Shown here: one piece after another, positions 18,482 through 31,100 of the stretch
Position numbering within the stretch: the stretch's first letter is position 1
Layout of the letters: every line of letters begins with the position of its first letter
Assembly (NCBI GenBank): GCA_034509425.1
Contig: JAVTVJ010001378.1
Span: 1-64,000 of the forward strand
Reading direction: 5' to 3'
Source: Eopsaltria australis
Lineage: Eukaryota > Chordata > Aves > Passeriformes > Petroicidae
Length of the DNA: 64,000 bases
The notes under the pieces: model-generated
Databases searched by the model: none
The model's input: the letters and a program-made list of their open reading frames with translations, nothing else
Told to the model about the DNA's origin: nothing
Program-made: the position numbers and the translations under genes

Positions 18482-19025
18482 CCTGGTTGTAGTCACACCC
18501 CAGTTAACACCCAAAGTTGACACCCCTTGTTCCTATTGAATATGTTATTTGTCTATCACAAAGGTGATTGACAGGTTGTTCTGGAAAGTTCTCTGTACCC
18601 CTGTTTATGATTTGTTGTTATCCCCAAACCACTCCCCTGTTTCTATATTATTTGCTGCTGTTGAAAGCTCCCGCCTTAATCCCACCCCAAGCCTTTACCC
18701 TGATTGGTTGTTTATTGTACTACATAAGTTGCTGTCGAGAGCTAGTCGGGGCTCCTTTGACTTTGGGGTTCCAGGGAATAAACCTCTCTGTTGCCTGAAG
18801 CATAGAGTCGCTCCTGCCTTTGTGATTCCTCCTGAACCAAACCCAAGACGACCCTCCACGCCTTCCTCCCTGTGTGGAATCCTCGGGGTTCCCTCGGCTC
18901 TCATCCTAACGGACAGGGGGTTGAGGTAGCACAGTGGTGAGGAAGGCAACCACCGAGCAGAGGCACCGTGCCTGGGATCGGAGGACGAGTAGGTATTACA
19001 CCGAAAAATATTATAAAACTTTACA
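18376..19025 (+). repeat. 3' LTR of the provirus
   Basis: This 650-bp repeat is identical to the 5' LTR except for A at 18802 (T at 10518). It begins TGTGGCAG, ends TTTACA, and is followed by the AGCTCT target duplication. Its first ~105 bases encode the end of Env (stop at 18479-18481). TATAAAAA lies at 18460-18467, and the working poly(A) signal AATAAA is at 18777-18782. Confidence 0.97.
18777..18782 (+). terminator. Poly(A) signal for proviral transcripts
   Basis: AATAAA in the 3' LTR, at the same offset as in the 5' LTR. Cleavage would be expected about 15-25 bases downstream, near the TTGCCTGAAG segment. Confidence 0.8.
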
Positions 19026-19031
19026 AGCTCT
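19026..19031. repeat. Target site duplication, right copy
   Basis: AGCTCT immediately after the terminal CA of the 3' LTR repeats the six bases at 10086-10091. Confidence 0.97.
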
Positions 19032-20376
19032 GACAACAAGTAAGAATTTTTATTAGCTTCCAGGCGAAGTAAGGAGTAACCCTGTGCTTGTTTTATGAAA
19101 TCGTGAAACAGAATTAATATCACTGACTTGATATATTTTCCTCCTGTTTTAAAATACAATAAATGGTAATAACAATTGTGGACACAATTCAAATTCCTAA
19201 ATTGGGATATTTGTTACTTGGACAGCAACTTCATTCACTTTGAATGTCAGAATTCTGTGATGATATACAGCAATACACTCAAAATCAACTAACAGCTGTA
19301 GCAGAAACTACCCTGATATTGCCTTCTATCTAAATGACCCAGTGACTAGCAAGGAAGAAGAGTGATTTAATGGGCAAAAAAGAGATGCATTACTATTAAA
19401 GGCTTCTGGCTTTTACTGCCAGTTCTGCCACGGATTGACTTGGCAAGTCTCTCAATACAACTGTCCTTAGCTTACCTGCTTGTGAATTTGTGTAGCATAC
19501 AGGACATCATAACACTGAAGAATCTCAGTAGAATGGTTTTGTTTAATTTATACTTGAAAAGTGACTTCAATGCTTAAAAGACAAATGAAAAACTGAAAGA
19601 AAAGGACTGCTCCTTTAATCAACCCTTTGCTCATTTACAGTGGACAATTTGCCACAGTTAGGGAGAAATTCCATGTTTATTTTTGTCTGTCTGTAAATTA
19701 TACTGGTGGAAATTCATGGGTATTTAAAAAATATAAATGGCAGTGAAAGTACATAATCTCATGCTATTTTATGCCAAATGCATGCTTGAACAGTCTTATT
19801 TTAATTATTATCCAGTGTTATTCAAAGAAATACAGCAAAAAATATTCTAGTGCCACTTTTCCCTTTCAACTGTGACCTTTTCCATTTTTAGTCAGTAGTT
19901 GCAGTCAGCTGGATCACAGGCTGGGTGTTTGCCACTCAGAACTCTTTTGAGTTCAAAGGAAGAAATCACAAGGGAAGGTTTTAGAAGCCCTGATCATTGT
20001 AGTGCTTCCTCGGGTCCAACTGAAATAACTTTGATAATCTATTTACTAATCCAAGAGAATTCCTCACAAGATGGCTTTAAAACACAGTCCATTTTTTCTT
20101 TCTATTTGTAGGACAGAACAGGTGGAATGGGGGAAAAAAAGCAATCACCCCAAGTCCCCATAAACCAGACTCTCCTAAGCAACCAAGACCACAGATTACA
20201 GGCACACACAATACCTGTTCACTTCTTTCATGATACTTCTTATCAGCAGGTACTATATAATATTAAGAATTGCCACCAAAAATCAGAATAATATTGCCAG
20301 CAAGTGTCTCTATACCGTGGAGCAACCATGGTTCAGCCATAACTGCTAGGTCTGAACCAATGGTCAGAAAATAAAC
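19032..20376. other. Non-coding flank after the provirus
   Basis: AT-rich sequence with no coding or RNA feature that I can support. It continues the same presumed intron as the sequence left of the provirus. Confidence 0.55.
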
Positions 20377-20780
20377 AAGTCTCTCTCCTATGATAACAGA
20401 CTGAGAGAGTTAGGGTTGTTCAGCCTGGGAAAGAGAAAGCGTCAGGAAGAACTTAGAGCAGCCTTCCAGCCCTTAAGGGGGGCTACAAGAGAGCTGAAGA
20501 GGGACTTATACATGGGCATGTCATGACAGGACAAGAGATAAGGGCTTTAAAATGAAAGAGGGCACATTTAGATGAGATATTAGGAACAAGTTCTTTACTA
20601 TGAGGGTGGTGAGACACCCAGGGAAGCTGAGGATGCTCCATCCCTGGCAGTGCTCAAGACGATGCTGGATGAGGATCTGAATAACCTGGTCAAGTGGGAG
20701 GTGTCTCTGTCAATGGCAGGGGCTGGAACTAGATTATCTTTAAGGTGCCTTCCAATCCAAACCATTTCACAATTCTATGA
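20377..20780 (+). mobile_element. CR1 LINE 3' end
   Basis: The sequence reads through the well-known CR1 3' region: 'ctgagagagttagggttgttcagcctggg', a 'gcagccttccagcccttaa' block, 'tacatgggcatgtcatgacagg', 'tttactatgagggtggtgag', 'ggaactagattatctttaagg', and the terminal 'caattctatga'. CR1 elements lack poly(A) and end in short ATTCTATGA repeats, as here. It is 5'-truncated, which is usual for CR1. Confidence 0.92.
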
Positions 20781-23700
20781 TGAAGAACCAAATTATTTAA
20801 GCCGACTCTGAGCTGTCAGTTCAGACCCTTCACCACAACAGCAGCTCCATAAGGTAAGGCATGTGGTGAGAAGCTTCTGCTTTTTCCATTAAGTATCTAC
20901 AGCACAGCAAGTTTGTGCCTATTTCTCCTACCACACCGATCAGGTTTGATGACAATGGAAAGACATGTCCTTGTCCACCATTTCAGCTCTTCTAAACTAC
21001 ACCACCCATATCTCTATTAGGATCCATATTTCTTGAAGCCTTCTCTTTTAAATTATGTCTTCTGATTGTTGAATTCAAAAACTGCCCTTTATTTCCTACA
21101 GGTGCATTTTGTGATTTATCTCCAATTTTAAGAAGTTCAGGGTAAAATACAAAGACTCCAATCACAGTAAAATAACAAGCACAACCTGATTGTACAGAAA
21201 CAGTCATCATGTAACAAAACAAAGGAGCCTGACAGCAGCAATCAGCAGTGCTGGCACTATGTGCACAGAAGCTGTTTCCATAAAAGCTGTTTGTTCAGGT
21301 GATTCCAATTGAGGAGCAGCTCCAGTTGCGTTGCAGCAAGTTCCTGTAATGCTCACACAGGGGTATTTGCAGGCTATCAGAGCTCTGGAGAGAGCTGTTA
21401 CAGGCTGTCAGCTCAGTAAACCTCATGTTAAAAAGGCCCTAAATATGTATTTACAAGATAGACAGACCTGTTTGGTTTACTGGTTAAGTAATTCATGTGT
21501 TGAAAAGGTCTTAAATAGGAATTTAGTCTGGGCAGGCGACTGGACTATTACAGCAATGGTGGGCTGTTCAGAATATCACTGAGACCACACTTCAGTGGCC
21601 CAAGAGAGCCTCAACCCATAAATACTTATAGGTGTTCAAGTAACTTTATTCAGATAAACAGCCTCACTCAGACTGCTAATCTGAAATTACACCTTTATTC
21701 CTAAGGAAAAAAATGCCAATAAAAATCAATCACTTTAAAACTGTAATGTCACAAAACTGGTAAATTTGAATTTGATCCTGAAATACCTTCCTTCATTAGA
21801 ATGGGATGAGTATTACGGAAGGGGGAACCAGTGTGTTATTGCTGCACTATATCTACTGCAATGCTCAGATATTGTGGAAGAAAGAAGGAGAGCAGGGTAA
21901 AATTTTCCCCTATGCAACTTTTAAGTGCCCAGTGAAAAGATGTCTGCACAAAGATTTACTCATGGCCAATTCTGAAAGGTTTCTAACTCATCTCTCTTCA
22001 AGGCCCATATTTTAGCTGTTTGTGAAAACAGCTGACAGTATCTGATCCAGAAATGCTCAGGTCAATAGGAGACCTTAGGAATTTCAGCAAGTTTGGATCA
22101 GGCCAATAGTAAATTTGAAGGACTAATCTAAATTTACAGTTAACAGATTTATGAGTGCAAATACTTATGAAAACATTTAAACGAATGGCTGTGCATAACC
22201 ATAAATTAGCATTTGCATTCAACATGCATACACACACATTTATTTCCTTATTCTGATGGAAAAATCTGTCCCTCGGGTCTACAAATCAGAACATGATCTT
22301 ACGAGCAATAATTTTTGCCCTGAAGTATTAACCAACCCTCAGAACCCTCAACTATGTGTTGCTGTCCTTAGCAGGAGAATGATGCAGCAAAGCAACTTGC
22401 ATATCAATATTCTCATTTCCAGAAGTTCTATTTTCTATAGCACAAGAAGAATCCAAATACCATGTGTGTAGTTTCTAGCTCATCCTTCAAGAGGGAAAAA
22501 TCTCACATGGCTTTTTCTCAAAATGCTATGCCTCTCATGGCTGCTCTTTCCTTCAAAAACTCTTATCCTTTCATTGCCTGGACACAAAAGGCTCCATAAA
22601 ACATGACCACAGAAAGATTTTGCCTGCACATGATTCATGTTGTCTGTACATTTACTGACATGCACAGACTTTCTGAGCAAAAAAGTAACATAAATCTGCT
22701 CAATGGTTTCTAAATGAAGAGCATCAGAATACCTCATAAATTCATATAGGGTCAGCTCTATCCTAAGCAACTTTTCACAGGTACTGGTCTTAAAACTGTC
22801 CCAATATATCAGGACTAGTACTGGTGTGCATAAAAACTAAAGTCATCAGACCCAGGTGGGCTAACACAATGGTTGCTGTTCTCCCTTTTTTACTCTGAAA
22901 TGTTTCACTCCTGACATGATGCACTGTTGATATAATTTTCCAGGCTCCTGAAAGCTGAAACAGTCATTTGTGCCTAAAACTGAAAATTGAAAATTTTTGT
23001 ACAATGGGAAAGTTAATGTGCATCTTGGAAACTGAGCCATGCTTTTGACACCACACAAGTTTTTTGCTGTGTGATTAGCTAAAGTTCAACCAGAAATTAC
23101 AAATTAAAAAACAATGATAAAATCAAGGAACACCAATAAACCTAAATACAACACAGTAGTAACAATAAACCTCTTTCCCCTAAACACAGGAGAAATCAAT
23201 CAGTGTGAGACAGAGAATACACTGTGGTTCTTCCATCCAGCCTGCAGACTGAGGGGTGGCATGAGCAGGGCTTTTGCACCCCCTCTCCATGCTGCTTTTG
23301 CACTTAGATGGCAGATGTGATGCATTAAAAATCTAGAAACACGCTTTTGAGGCAATATGAATATAGGAAGTAATAAAAAAGCTGGTCTTTAATTGGAGGC
23401 CTCCAGAGGAAAGTGGAAAAACGCCCAGGTCACTTAGGGTGGATACAGTTTTATAAGTTTAGCAAATTAGCATATTGCCAAGAATCCCCAGTTAGAAGCA
23501 CAGGTGATGAGGTAATTCCAGCACTTGGTTCAACCTCTTCTGGAGCCCCCTTCTTCTTGTTGTTTATAGAAAAGTGTCTTGGGAGTGTAGCTTGTCCTTG
23601 GTTCCCAGAAGAAGCAAGATTAGGATAGGGTCTTTGGAATTTGTTTTGTCTTTCTGTTTATCAGGGTAGGAAAAATGCTGGAGCTAGCTAGGAATTATAT

Positions 23701-26205
23701 AACTATACAATAATAGTCTACAGAGTTACAAATATATGAAAAATATATAAAAGAAAAAATCATTTTGGCATCAGATGGAGAGTGATGATTTTTGTTCATA
23801 TTGTATCAGTTTTTGTCTTCCCAAATACTTGGGCATTTATTTTCCCTCCCTATTGCTGCTGCCACAGCAGAGGAACTTGTGGAGCTATGCTGGAAACTAG
23901 ATCAGGCAGCAATACTTCTAAAATCCTATTTTAAGAAAAAAAATGGATTAGTTCCCACATGTGTTTCACAGTAAGTAATACTGGCATAATTGAGGGGCCA
24001 GAATACATCAGGGCAAGTCCCTCTGCAGAGGAACTGAGTGGCCACAGCACGGTACACCTAGGGCAATGCTATTGTAGAGACCATGACAGCATTGGAGCAC
24101 AGCCTCTACTCCACCCCCTGTCCTGCAGCTTCGCCCCAGGATTGGCAACAGGAGCTGGGAAGTCCCTTTTGACTCTGAGACTTTCTTTTTGGGATGGAGA
24201 TATATAACTCTGAGGACAATGCTCTCAGTTCTTCCAGATCCCTGGTTATGGCAAGGGAGCTTAATAGTGTCTTACAGGGACCTGAAATAGCAGAAAATAC
24301 AACCAATGACTAACCTAAACCATTATATTACCATATGGGCTTAAAATTTGGGAATGTCTTTCATGTTTAGAGCTCTGATAATTAAAGGCCACAAGATGTT
24401 TCTGTTCCTCCTAAAAACTTACATATTTAGTAGAAAACATTCTTCTCAAAGGAGTCTAGACAGTTTCTTTCCTATTTAAATTTCACACGAAACACTTTAT
24501 TTCAGTCATTCAATAAATATGCCTTGGGCAACTGAATCACACCTGACAGCAAATTAATGACTGTTATGTTTTGATTAGCAGAGATTACAGGCAACTAAGA
24601 ACCTGCCCAAACATTTGCTCTTGTCACAATATTTATGCTGGCTATTATTAGGGATAAATAATGGCCACAAAGAGGATTTGATTCCACCAGGTAGACCCTT
24701 TAGAAATTGTCAGTGATGTTCTTATTAAATGGTGAAAATTATTTCTATTTTACCATTTAAAAAAAAAATCTTTCTAGATGTTTACATTACTAATTAATTT
24801 AAATATTACCAGAAAAAATAGTTTGTATTACATTTCAGGAACAAGTATCAGGAACAAACACACCTGACAGAGAAATTTTATATTATATTACACAGGGGAA
24901 GTCAAAATAGAACTTAAGGTCTGAGACTCTTATGTGGTGTGAGATACCACACCAAAATCCAACTGGGAAGAAATAATCATTTCGCTTATCCCTAGCAATG
25001 ATTTTTTGAGGAGTTCAAATACAAGTTTGCTTGTTCTGATGAGATTCACTAAGTAGACGTTATTTGATTTTTCTGCTTCCTGGGGAAAGAACTTCAGATT
25101 CCCCTGGCTGCTGGAAGAACAATGGGCTGAACTTGCAGTTGAGTGTCTTAGATGCTAAAGACACAATAAAATTGAACTCACTGCATATTTGCCAAAGCTT
25201 TTGCCTTTCATTTAATTTCCAAATGTCATCCAGTTATATGAAACCTTTAAAAGGATTTCTTAAGGTAGAGTAAACAGAAGGGTAGGATGTTTTTAATCTT
25301 GTATTAAAGATTTTTAATTATTTATAATCATTCTTATTTAAAATACAGTAACTTGAACTTCTGAAAAGACTCATCATTGTTTAATAATAAAAAGAGCCAT
25401 CTGCTTCTAATGCCTATCCCTATAAATATTTTGTTACTAGATGACAGTGGAAAACATGAAAAGCTAATGACTGACTGACAAGTAGACTATTTAGATATTG
25501 AAATGAAAATCTAATGAAGAGCAACATCACTAATCACATGTTATCATTTTGGGAAGTTTCACATAATGATTTTCCAGTGACTCAGAAACACATCCACCCT
25601 TGTCACCAGAGAGTGCAATACATTAGCAGCAAAGGGAGATTTGTGGTACAGAGCACAATCTCTTATAATTGCAATACTTACAATGTCAAATATCAAAGAG
25701 CAAGTAATAAAAACTATGTCCATTTTCCAATTTGCAGTGTGATCTTACAAACACTCAAGCACATACCCAAATATCTAGAAGACTGATTTCTAAGGTATGA
25801 AATAGAAGGACGATTGATTCTTAAAATTAGACACAGGAGGGGGAAAGCAATTAAGCTTCTAGTAACAATTTTTAGTAATGGAAAGGCTTGCTTTAAAGTG
25901 TTAAATCTACTAAAGAGAAGCATTTGAGTTGCAGCCTCCACTGCACAAAGATAGAACATGCTTAACAAGCCTCCTAGACTTGTATGTAGTCACCCACTGC
26001 AGAATTCTGCTTTCATATTTCACATCTTTAGCCTAACCCCAGTAAATCCTTTGACATCGCACAGATATAACACAAAACAGGCTTTTGTGATAATTTTTAA
26101 GAAGTATTCCCACACTTCTTTTTCTCAGAGGAGCCTGTTATCAGCTGTGTAAATGCCATATCTGTAATAACAGAAACAGAGGGCGAAGTGTGCCCATGAT
26201 CTTAC
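20781..26205. other. Intron sequence downstream of the 26.2-kb exon
   Basis: About 5.4 kb without a supportable gene. It directly follows the splice donor of the minus-strand exon at 26206-26308, so it is intronic at least at its right end. No further PDZRN exon was found here by looking for the next PDZ motifs on the minus strand, but a short exon could have been missed. Confidence 0.6.
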
Positions 26206-26308
26206 CTCATACTCAAAGTCCTCTGCTCTATCTGCATCAGCAGGCAGGCTGGAAAGATACTCATTACCTTCATAAAATTCATGCTCCACTGGGTGAAGAG
26301 AAAGGCAG
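26206..26308 (-). CDS. PDZRN4: PDZRN4 internal exon (inter-PDZ acidic linker)
   Basis: This 103-bp minus-strand exon is bounded by an acceptor (..CACATAG|CTGCC) at its high-coordinate end and a donor (TATGAG|GTAAG) at its low end. Its first base completes a Ser codon split with the exon at 27852-28105, and 34 full codons follow without a stop. The peptide is acidic (HEFYEGNEYLSSLPADADRA, then EDFEYE) and matches my recollection of the linker between the two PDZ domains of PDZRN4 better than the PDZRN3 equivalent. PDZRN proteins are RING/PDZ ubiquitin-ligase-like scaffolds. The next exon should open the second PDZ domain but was not found in the window. The paralogue PDZRN3 is the alternative. 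Confidence 0.85.
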
Positions 26309-27851
26309 CTATGTGGAACAAAGCAGTACAACAACAGTAGATGAGACAATAGGGTTTTTTTAAAATTAAAAGGTGATAAGCCCACCTCATCCCTCCCCAC
26401 TACCACCTCTGTCCCTGCTGCCAACCTAGTCCCACTTTGTAGTTTTCTTATCTCAGGAGTGCTACTCTGAATGGCCTGACAGCCTGAAAGGAACAGTACC
26501 AATAAGCAGCACTGGCTGTTTTCTTTGCTCTTGCATTTTGCTGGGTTCATCTTTTGTCAGATTTACACAGGGCGATTTCTTAAAAGGGTCTGGTTTGGGC
26601 CAAATTGCTTCACTGTGACATTTTTGAATTCCTTACACTCATAAAGGTACATAACTCCAGATTCAGGTTTAATGTCATGGCTGGGGGCAACTCACTAATT
26701 ATCTGGTCATAGTCGTGAACATCCACAACCTACAGGCCATAGCAGGCTCACAAACTGCTCAAGAATTTACGTAAAATAATTTGCGTTACCCTTTTCTAGT
26801 TAAAGCGGTAACAGTGGTGAAGTGCACTTGAGCAACAGTTACAAATGTCAGTGAACTGTACTGTTAAAATGGGCTTGGAAGACAAAGAATGAGGTCTTTA
26901 CAACATCTTTAGACCCAAGGCTGAATCCCAACCATGCAGTGCCCAGTGTGGATGTATCTTAGCAGAGGCTGAAAACTCTTCCCCATGCTGAGGGCATGGG
27001 AACTTCAGCCACAGTAGCCCATAATTTAGAAATATCCAGTAACAACTCAGAAATACATGTAAACTGCTCCTTGCTGTGCAGCAGCCAGCAATAAGCCCAA
27101 TCCATCTAATTTAGAACTTCTAAAGAATGGACCTACATCAAAGTCAAAACTGGCATGTTCTGCATTAGCATCAATTCTGCAGAGACGAGCAACATGCCAG
27201 CAAATCAGCAAAAAACCTCTAGGGCTATTATAGTTCAGCAGGCTACAGAGGGTCTCTTGGGTCATTTGGGGTCACCCACCACCTGATGTTGTTTATCAGG
27301 CAGAGTCAAAGGAGGAAGAACCCTACACCCTACTTATGTACAAGCACCACCTGCTGGTGTTTGCATTCAATTCAGGTCCAAAGAGGGACAATTTAATTCA
27401 TATATTTTACTATATGTCAGATGAAACAGTACTTTTGATCTCTCTAATTCTGGAATTGTTTTGCTTTTGATAAGGGGACCTTTAAATTAAATCACTTGTT
27501 TCCTTGATTTTTTTTTGTAAGAAATTTGGAAGAACAGAAAACAAGACAAGCTCTTTCTAGGTCTGAAGAAGTCTTTTGGTACTTTGGATTAGAGAAGTGT
27601 TTTTCTTCTTCACTAGGGCTTAACTTTGGATGAACAGACACATGAACACAAAGTAAACATGGCTGAGATTCCTTCCTGTAGCAAGCAGAGTTTAGGAAAG
27701 CTGTCACTGAAGCCTGAATGGGATAGTGGTTATCAACAACATTTATTATTTATTTAAAGTGTTCCTGAGACTTTCTCAGGAGAACGCTATAAGACCACCA
27801 TGGCAATGCCTCAACCCCACAAGTAAAGTAGCAGAAAAAGATAAACTGTAC
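26309..27851 (-). other. Complete PDZRN4 intron (1,543 bp)
   Basis: The intron begins with GTACAG at its high-coordinate end (27846-27851 on the plus strand as CTGTAC) and ends with CATAG at 26309-26313. Splicing joins a Ser codon split as AG|C. No other feature was recognised inside it. Confidence 0.85.
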
Positions 27852-28105
27852 CTGTCTGAAAGTAGAAAAGGGCAGATATCAGGAACTGGTGGTGTGGAAG
27901 GCCTTAGCTTGGCCAGAGCCATAATGTGCTCAAAAGTGATGTCAGTCTGAGTGCTGGCGTCCATAAGCCGAACATCCTGAGAGCTGCTGTGAGCTTTGGT
28001 AGCTGGGGCTCGTCGCAAAACCTGAACTACAATGGGCTCCTTGGCATTGCGGAAAGCTTCCACTGCTTCTTCATGAGTGGCCTTGGAGAGGTCTTTCCCA
28101 TTGAC
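27852..28105 (-). CDS. PDZRN4: PDZRN4 internal exon (end of first PDZ domain and linker)
   Basis: This 254-bp exon lies on the minus strand between an acceptor (TTTTTCTCTAG|GTCAATGGG) and a donor (TCAGACAG|GTACAG). It starts in phase 0 with [18 protein letters not shown], the last part of a PDZ domain. The His in THEEAV is the first residue of the second helix, the position that favours Ser/Thr at -2 of the bound C-terminus (class I PDZ). After the last PDZ strand ([12 protein letters not shown]) comes a linker with [20 protein letters not shown] and [13 protein letters not shown], which I recall as characteristic of PDZRN4; PDZRN3 shares only the [14 protein letters not shown] part. The exon ends two bases into a Ser codon, finished by the exon at 26308. 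No stop or frameshift is seen, so it looks functional. Confidence 0.88.
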
Positions 28106-31100
28106 CTAGAGAAAAACAGGAATACAGCAAAGGTCAGAGAAAATGCAGCATTAAAAACATGGGTGTAAAACATAGGAGGATGAATTATTTGTGCAGTACA
28201 TCAAGCCACTTGATGACATTGATGAGCATATTTTCGTGTCCATGCAAAAGGGAATATACAGCTGTCAGGAGAAATAAGTTCTTTAATCTTTGCCAGAAAT
28301 TAGAAATGGTTTGAACTCTTCCATAACTGTCCCACCCAATGGACTCCAAACACAGCAAAGAGACTACAACATTTAGAAAGTAATTAAAAATTATTCCTCT
28401 TATGCTGTCTTATTAACTTTGTAAAATACAGTTAAAATAGGATGGGTGCCTTTAATTTTGGATTTCAGCATTTTTCTGTGGCATGCAATTGTTTTAAATG
28501 ATTTCTGGCATAGCATTGTTTTTAATGCAGATGTCAATAAACATGTCTCCCATGTCTAAAAAGAAACAAGGCAAATTTTCAATGTTTTGTCACTTATCTA
28601 CTATGGCTATTATACAATCATTAAGACCAACGATAGAAAGATTTGACTAGCACAGTCAGCTGCTGCTCTTTCAAGGAAAGAGAACTAACTTAATAAATAA
28701 TTTGCTATGAACAGACAAACAATCAACCAGAGAAAATTACATTGCAAATGCAGCATAGCTTGGCAAAACTAAAACACTGTGCCAAGGTCTCTCTCTGCTA
28801 CAGGCAAAGCAGCAAATTCTTCCTGGTCTAGATGAGGCCTCAGGGTATTAAAAAACATAACCACAAGGTTGGATTATGCTAAACTTATATGAATTCAGAT
28901 GTTTGGGGTAAGATTTGAAAGCATCAGCCCACTACAAAATGTGAAGGCTAATTGGTCAATGGCAGTCCGTAGCTAAGCCCTTGAACACAGGGCTGTGCAA
29001 CAGCCTCACACAGAGGATACTACTCCACTATTTCCAGAGCAGTGGGACCACTGTTGACTGCTACCCAGGACCTAACTTTAGTGAGCTACTGTGGAAATGA
29101 GATGTTCCTGTGCTGGGGTAGAAAGGTAGGGTTTTCTACTAAGAAATGTAACTATCCGAAGGTACCAAAACCTGATTAAAATTTATATTCCTGGGAAAAC
29201 TTCTACACTGCCGACAAATCAGAAAGAGGATTCTGCTGCAAGGTCATGCTCAAATTATCAAATTGTGTATAAACAATGAATCATAAAACTTCACAAAACT
29301 CAATGAACTAAGTCTAAACCTTCTGCACGAAAGGGATGGATCCTGTAAGTTACTTTCCCCCGACGCTTGCAAATACTGGTTGAAATGAACATTTCTTTGC
29401 CACATCACTCCTTCATTCAAGAAATTCTTGGAAATTTCATGTCAAAAAGGAAAAAGGCAAACAGGAACAATGTCTGCAAACTCAAAAGAGCCTTAGTAAC
29501 TCAGCAGCCTTCAGTAACATTTTGAAGCAGCTTGTGCAAACATAGTCATGTCATATTTATGAACATGGCTAGGATACTGCTGACAATTAATTTCACATAT
29601 ATATCAACTAAATACATTTCCAGAATATATGCTCAAGTACAAGGTAGCATCATCTTTCCAAAGAATCAACACTTTCACATCCACATCACTCATGAGGACA
29701 TGAGGACACTGGAATATAGCCACCAATGTAAAGGTCAGCTGATCTTTCCAGCTAGCACTGATGCTGTATGCAGTTATGAGAAGCCTACAAATTTTGAACA
29801 CATTTCTACTCATATAAAAGCTCAAAATTCCTTGTGCTGAATGCCTCTGACACCCAAAAGTACCACACCACTGCAGCCTAGGCTGTAACCAGGTAATTCA
29901 AAAGGCAGCTAGCTTGGTCACGTAAGCTCAATGCATATTTGGGGTCTGTCTGATAACTGAAGCCAAACATACTAAAATTTAATGTTATCATTATATCACT
30001 TAAACTATCATCCATAAAATTATAACCTAAATATAATCTAATTTACATGGAAAAATATCAGAGGTATCTAAGAGGAGGAGGCAGAACAGGCAAAGATAAT
30101 AAAAATAAAAAATAAAGTTGTAAGAAAACCATAAGAAAACCAAAGAAATTTCCTCAAGGCGAGAGCTTCTGCAAACCCTCTTTGATAACCCAAGTCACAG
30201 TGCCAGGCTGTTCATACTCAGCCCCATCTAATGGAGGCAATTAGAGATAAAGGTGCAAGTCTAGGTCTTCTAGCCACTCTTCAATTCCAGTCTCTGCTTC
30301 ATTCTTGTTTCTAACTCAGATCCTATCAAGGACACGATTTTCCAGTTTCTGTGATTTTTGTAACAAGTGTGTCCTATAGGCTGTCTGAAGGACTCTCATT
30401 CCTAAGGCCCTAAGAACAGAAAAACTACTTTCCTGACTCCCCAGTCCCTTTCAATACTTTTAAAGTTTCAGATAACTATACAGTGTTTCTCCTAAAAGTA
30501 AATGCTTGGGAATAAATACCACATAGCAATGTACCAATTTTTTTCCTGTATTTAAGTATAAAACACACAATACTGCTGTATCCCAGCTGAACCACGTGGA
30601 TTTTGGCACAAGATAACCATTTTATCACAGATCCACACCAGCAAATCTAAAAGATATTTGGATAGCATATAATACATTTTTTTTTGAAAAACAGAAGCTA
30701 TGTCTATTCACAGCAGTCAACACTTATCACTTATTCTGAGGAGATAGACATATATTCACTATAATGCCATTTACATGCAAATTTTATTTCTAAAGAATAA
30801 TAATATTTTAAAATCACATTAATGTGAAAAATCACAAAAGATGCACATTTTCATTTATCCTGGGAACCTATGGCTGACCTCTATTTTCATTTAAATGCCT
30901 ATTTAATTTGATGACTTTAAACACATTCTCTCCTTTATTTGGTTTCTTATGAAATACAAGCACATTGGACCCAATGCTTTCTTAAATTGTCACTTGAAGT
31001 TCATCAACACACTTCTTCGATCTGCATAAAGGTCACCTAATTTACAAATGCGTCCTTTCTCAGAAGAAAATCTATAGTTGAATTACTCTGTGCTGCCCAC

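Larger units (their letters stand above)
10092..19025 (+). mobile_element. Near-intact class II endogenous retrovirus (beta-like gag-pro-pol, alpha-like env)
   Basis: This is a complete provirus of 8,934 bp. It has paired 650-bp LTRs (TG...CA), a 6-bp target duplication, a tRNA-Lys-like primer binding site, gag, pro, pol and env on the plus strand, and a polypurine tract next to the 3' LTR. The two LTRs differ at one position (T at 10518, A at 18802), so the insertion is young. Gag, pro and pol sit in three frames, each -1 from the previous one, as in betaretroviruses. The transmembrane part of Env has alpharetrovirus-like hallmarks. The only clear defect is a one-base frameshift in late integrase at the T run 16499-16503. 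The element is GC-richer than its surroundings and lies antisense to the host PDZRN exons at 26-28 kb. The exact named family cannot be given without a repeat library. Confidence 0.97.
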
